Shown: piece after piece, positions 59,293 through 64,000 of the stretch
Position numbering within the stretch: the first letter of the stretch is position 1
Layout: each line of letters starts with the position of its first letter
Assembly (NCBI RefSeq): GCF_002127325.2
Contig: NC_035436.2
Span: 83,883,716-83,947,715 of the forward strand
Length of the DNA stretch: 64,000 bases
Origin: Helianthus annuus
Lineage: Eukaryota > Streptophyta > Magnoliopsida > Asterales > Asteraceae
Reading direction: 5' to 3'
Translations under genes and position numbers: made by a program
Notes under the pieces: model-generated
Databases searched by the model: none
Seen by the model: the letters and a program-made list of their open reading frames with translations, nothing else
What the model was told of the DNA's origin: nothing

Positions 59293-61730
59293 ATGCACAT
59301 GTGCATTATGTTGATAACACCCATACTCGTCACCGATCGTGCACATGTGCATTATGTTGATAACACCCATACTCGTCATCCGTAAACTGTTAACCATCAT
59401 CAACATGAACATGCACATGTGCATAACGTTAACAACACCCCATAATAATAACTAATCATACTATTAACCATTAATACATAATTGTGCACATGCGCATCAC
59501 ATTGCCAACACCCTTTAATCATCTCCCTATAATCATATGTTAACCATCAGCACATTTCCAATGCACATGTGCATCGTAACGCTAACACCCTATAATTATC
59601 ACTGATAAACTGTTGACCCACTATAATCATCACTGATAAACTGTTGACCCACTATGATCATCACCGATAAACTGTTGACCATGTATACATGGTTGACCGA
59701 TAAACTGTTGACCATGTATACATCGTTGTCTATTTAAACAGTGCGCGTACACATTCCATATGTTTTATTAGTTATGATATTTATATCCTCTTTTTGTTCA
59801 TTTTATTTTTTGTTTATATATAGGAACAATCCTACATTGAGCATTGTACACATCAGAGCATTGTACACATCGGTACATATTATGATCAAAAGAATGGTAC
59901 CTATTATGTTCAAAACAAGGACAACCAAAAAAATACTCGAACTACTTACAAATTGATTATCACTTGTTTTTTTTTTTACATTCCTTGTTTAGACTTATTT
60001 TTTATCTACTTAGCGGTGTAGTATTCACTGTTGTATTCATGACCAATTAACATAAATTACCAACATGTCCACTGTTTCAACATCATGCACTTGTGTATTA
60101 CCCAACGCGTGCATTTTCAACATTGAAACCATACCATCTAAACTTATTGATGCACGGTTTTTAATACCATTATGTTTTAACTACATGTACTCTATTTTCA
60201 ACTCACCTATTATACATTGCAACGTATGCATTATGCACATGTGCATTCCCACCATATAATATGTCAAACAACATTATACATTACTACCTCTACACGTTAT
60301 GCACATGTGCAATGCCAACATAAACTATGCCACTCATCATATCACATCAATAAGTAACTGTGCATTTCCAACATATACTATACCATACACCATACAACAT
60401 TGTAAACTACATATCCTATACCAAACACCATCATACATAACCACTATGCATAATAATATATAAATATGCACATGTGCATTGGCAACATAATCATTTATGT
60501 CACAACAGTAAACACTTGTGTATTTCTAACATATACTATACTAACCACCATATAACATTTGAGAACATTGTAAACTGATTATAATCATCCGGAAACACAT
60601 CATATATCACCACTATGCATACTAATTCACCTTATGCACATGTGCATTTCCAACATATACTATACCATATTACATCAAATTACTGAATTAACGATCGTAT
60701 AGTTGTCATCGTCCAATAAACAAATATAAATTATCAATAAAAAATAACTAACATATAAACCACCATACAAAAACAACCATAATTTTCAATATAACACGTT
60801 AAATGCAACTTTCTTTCATTAGTGGTGGAAGTTTTCCATCGTCTCGTCGCCATTGTCATCCATCACATCGTGCTTTTTACTTGTCCTACTCCTTGTATTT
60901 CTTTCTCCTGCAATAAATGCACATGACATCAAACAACATTGCTCAACATGAAAGTAATAATTGGATGCACATGTGCATATACTACCAACTGCATCATCGA
61001 CTAATAACCAACCTTTTTTGGTTTTTCGTTAAAAACTTTTGTATTTACCTTCCTTATCATCAGGCAGTTTTGTTGCCTCTTCGTCATTCTATCTCAACAC
61101 AAATGTTATCTCTTCGCGTTTTTTTCGTTTATTACCTACAGTAATAATTGAAACATAATATAACCAAAATGTAATTTCAATTAGTATGTGCATTAAACAC
61201 CTTTTTTTTCATCACTGTAAACGATATGCATTTGTGCATCTATATGCACTTTGTGCATCTGTATGCACATGTGCATCACATGTCATTGTCATTATGCACT
61301 TGTGAATCAAAATGCACATGTGCATCACATATTCTTATAATGATATTTAAAATCAATCCATATGTAAAGTTCAATGTTACGTGCTCAAATTCAATATGCA
61401 CATATGCATCACTTTAAACAACAACATCAACAGAATCTAATTACACAAAATCATAAACACGTATATTAAACAAAACTGCTCATGTTTGCTATGCACATGT
61501 GCATCACATGAAAAAATAACATCATCATATTCTAACTACACAAAATCACAATAACACCATCATATCTTAATTACACAAAATCACGTATCTTACACAAAAC
61601 TGCGCAAGTTCACTATGCACGTGTGCATTACCTAAAACAACGACACCAGCATATTCCAATTACACAAAATCACACTACATGTATCCTAAACAAATCTACC
61701 CAGATTCACTATGCACATGAATGATATTAT
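59293..61730. repeat. Dispersed ATGCACATGTGCAT palindrome field in T2
   Basis: Exact 14-base palindromes start at 59293, 59411, 59561, 60233, 60466, 60634, 60965, 61263, 61312 and 61491. About nine near copies lie among them (59339, 59484, 60299, 61226, 61241, 61294, 61396, 61614, 61711). Spacing is irregular (about 50-670 bp) and flanks are unrelated, so this is not a simple tandem repeat. It occupies only the right half of T2. Confidence 0.7.
59590..59730. repeat. Tandem repeat GATAAACTGTTGACC
   Basis: Four copies of TGATAAACTGTTGACC or CGATAAACTGTTGACC, two with a CACTATRATCATCA spacer and two with ATGTATACAT. Confidence 0.65.
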
Positions 61731-62338
61731 TAACTTTCTTTGCTCAAATTCACTATGACACACTCATTGAATCATCTATTCTTATAATCACGTTGCCCTA
61801 ATTACGAAAGGATTAAAAATGAACAATGCTTATAATCACGTTGCCCTAATTACGAATGGATGAAGAATGTATGAACGATGATCAAGTTCATAATATATAT
61901 TATTGGACTCATTTTGGACGAACTTTGGGGACTAACCTCGATTATATGACTATATGCTGGTAAAATCTCAGATCTGAGATAAATTCTCAATCCAGATGCT
62001 TCAATATCCTGAACTGATGACGGTGAAGTGATGATGTATTCGAGACAATGATGTAATCGATGAACTGTTGAGTATTATTGAGAGATTCAGGGACGAACTG
62101 TTGATAAATGTGGAGAGATTCGGGTTGAATGCTGAGACATTGTTGAGAGATCTGGATCTAATCAGAGGTTAGAGAGAGTGGATGTGAAAGTTTGTATTAA
62201 ATGTAATTTAATTTGTGTTTGAAGTCCAATATTTTAAAAGTTGTTTAGTATTTACAAAATTGCCCCTGTTCACATTGGTTCTCGCAATAAGGATGGTTCT
62301 CGCATGAACCCTACCTTATATATATATATATATATATA

Positions 62339-62699
62339 GGTAGAGGATCCTGTAAAAAGTGCTGAAAGTATGAGAAGTGTATTATAACACTATATATAAT
62401 ACTATATAACACCATATAAACACCGTATAACAATATGTAACACCATATAATACCATATAACACTATGTAACACTATATATCATTATATAACAAATATAAC
62501 ACTATAGGTTGTCTGATAGCATGTCTATGATAGATGTATAGTGTTATATTTGTTATATAATGTTATATAGTGTTACATAGTGTTATATGGTATTATATGG
62601 TGTTACATATTGTTATACTGTGTTTATATGGTGTTATATAGTATTATATATGGCGTTATAATACACTTCTCACATTTTAGGCCCTTTTTACACTATCCT

Positions 62700-62704
<5 letters not shown>
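62339..62704. mobile_element. T3: (TA)n-flanked foldback MITE (366 bp)
   Basis: Nearly the whole element is an inverted repeat: the left arm GGTAGAGGATCCTGTAAAAAG...GAGAAGTGTATTATAAC pairs with the right arm ending CTTACCC. The arms consist of TATAACAC/TATATAAT-type strings, with a loop near 62505-62540. (TA)n on both sides. Confidence 0.7.
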
Positions 62705-62758
<54 letters not shown>

Positions 62759-62762
<4 letters not shown>

Positions 62763-63140
62763 TGGGCTATATAGAAAACCCTAAATATTTAGGAAACCCG
62801 GGAAACTCAAAGCTCCCGACTTTTTTTTTGAAAAAAATAACACATGTAATATACATGTTTTTAAGAGTTTTGGGCCAAAAAAATCAAAAAAGCGCCGAAG
62901 GGTTTTTTTTTAAAAAAAACAAATTTCAGCATTTTTTGTCTAACACATGTTAGTGAACGAAGTTTTTGAAACTTGTTTATTTTTTTAAAAAAAAAAGTAC
63001 TCGGCGCTTTTTTGTTTTTTTTTTTGGCCCAAAACTCTTAAAAACATGTATATTACATGTGTTATTTTTTTCAAAAAAAAAAGTCGGGAGCTTTGAGTTT
63101 CCAGAGTTTCCTAAAATTTTTAGGGTTTCTTGTCTAGCAT

Positions 63141-63145
<5 letters not shown>
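62759..63145. mobile_element. T4: (TA)n-flanked foldback MITE (387 bp)
   Basis: An almost perfect palindrome: GGGTTGGGCTATATAGAAACC-like left end, AAACTCAAAGCTCCCGACTT, ACACATGTAATATACATG and GGCCAAAA blocks are all repeated in inverse order on the right. The centre lies near 62945. (TA)n at 62705-62758 and 63146-63194. Confidence 0.75.
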
Positions 63146-63194
<49 letters not shown>

Positions 63195-63196
<2 letters not shown>

Positions 63197-63914
63197 TAGG
63201 TTATCACCCGCGAACTTCGCGGGTAGAAAAATTTACTTTATATTAATCGAATTATGTCATTAAATCAAATAAAAATATATGTTTTCGAACGTAATTTTCT
63301 TATAATTGTTTTGAATTGAAAGTTGTAGTCAATGGGTTGCGAGTAAGGTCAGAAACTTCGGGCAAGAACCGGAGGCAGAAACTTGCCTCTCTAAACGACC
63401 CATGAAACAAAAAAAAAAAACTTTTATTTTTTATAATAAAATATACACATGAAATTGTTCGAACCTGCAAAACAAACTCATTTAATTAAATTTAGAAATT
63501 AATTAAAAGTTTAAATTAGAAAATATAAACAACAAAAACTTTATTCATTAAAATATACACATGAAGTTGTTAACCTGAGCTTCACCAACATCTCTGCATC
63601 ATCGACATCGCAGAGTACATCCAAAATCATTTAACATCCTAAACCTGTAACAACCACCCAGATAAGAGACTTAATCTTCCAAGTACCTCGAATGGTTTGT
63701 CGGATCGTTCAAAATCCAGTATGTTTAACGCAACTTCACAGCTCTATGAAACAATCGGCTCTAGATCTTTGGAGAATTCCTCAAGTAGAGATATACATTG
63801 GTCATCTACAAAAATGGTTTATTAAGGTCAGAAACATCAAGTTTTTCATAAAAGTGTCCTGGGTCAACTCAACACAGCCGTTTTGACCCTAAAAACCATG
63901 TTTGACTACCTACC
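63195..63914. other. (TA)n-abutting hairpin and gene-free AT-rich sequence
   Basis: ACCCGCGAACTTCGCGGGT (63206-63224), a 9-bp perfect stem with a one-base centre, follows the TA tract after CTAGGTTATC and may be the tip of a further element. The rest has A-runs and a duplicated TTCATTAAAATATACACATGAA-like segment (about 63440 and 63545). No gene. Confidence 0.4.
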
Positions 63915-64000
63915 TGTAACACCTCGAAATTTTGAGTCCAATGATGTATTGACACGTGTCTTGAGTCTACACGTGGCATTTAATGTTTAATAAAGGACTA
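63915..64000 (+). mobile_element. Probable start of another LTR element
   Basis: TGTAACACCTCGAAATTTTGAG is a typical plant Ty3/gypsy LTR start. Only 86 bases are in the window, so neither LTR length nor target site can be checked. Confidence 0.35.

Larger units (their letters stand above)
42911..62317 (+). mobile_element. T2: large (TA)n-associated TIR element with gene capture, carrying E6
   Basis: The left end GGATAAGGATCC...TTGCGAGAACC...GTGTGAAC...GGCAATTTTGTAA is matched on the opposite strand at the right end (about 62250-62317) by AGGTAGGGTT...TTGCGAGAACC...ATGTGAAC...GGCAATTTTGTAA. (TA)n lies outside both tips. Without the 13.4-kb E6 insertion it is about 6 kb. The left half contains an HMG-box gene remnant on the plus strand whose last exon resumes right of E6; the right half contains a field of ATGCACATGTGCAT palindromes. 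No transposase seen, so probably non-autonomous. Confidence 0.6.

Overview
The window is plant nuclear DNA made almost entirely of transposable elements. No intact host gene is visible. The elements are plant-type Ty3/gypsy chromoviruses with C-terminal chromodomains and primer sites for initiator tRNA-Met, a Tat/Athila-like element with a tRNA-Asp primer site, a tRNA-derived SINE, Harbinger-like MITEs and TIR elements lodged in (TA)n microsatellites. The chromovirus style and the acidic ORF upstream of one gag resemble annotated Asteraceae repeats, so a composite (lettuce, daisy or sunflower kin) is my best guess. That assignment is inference.

Region 1 (1-37128) is a nested stack that can be unpicked base by base from 5-bp target duplications. 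A Tat/Athila-like element E0 (minus, 33411-37128 here) was hit by chromovirus E1 (plus, window start to 33410). The E1 pol was split by non-autonomous element E2 (minus, 390-26906, TSD TTCGG). One E2 LTR was split by coding-less element E3 (plus, 2098-22364, TSD ATGTA). The E3 3' LTR was split by near-autonomous chromovirus E4 (minus, 9548-19551, TSD GTGAC; 1448-codon open gag-pol). Separately, the E1 3' LTR carries a solo LTR of an E4-like family (28288-30584, TSD AAGAA), and two back-to-back Harbinger-type MITEs sit in the E0 LTR.

Region 2 (37129-40415) is AT-rich and gene-free. It holds a SINE with a clear 18-bp target duplication and a GC-rich MITE candidate.

Region 3 (40416-63195) is a chain of four TIR elements, each bounded by (TA)n. 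T1 (2.4 kb) has a promoter-like start and an acidic ORF. T2 (19.4 kb, about 6 kb without its insertion) carries a spliced-looking but stop-containing HMG-box gene remnant and a field of repeated palindromes. T3 and T4 are short foldback MITEs. T2 was invaded by chromovirus E6 (minus, 45305-58672, TSD TTTGG). E6 has two 3188-bp LTRs, a gag-pol with seven nonsense codons, an uninterrupted 497-codon extra ORF upstream of gag, and a leader with an array of about eleven covarying small hairpins. Region 4 (63195-64000) has a strong terminal-type hairpin and, at 63915, what looks like the start of another LTR.

The most unusual items are the extra ORF plus hairpin array in E6, the (TA)n-targeting TIR family with gene capture, and the dense short-motif arrays in several LTRs.
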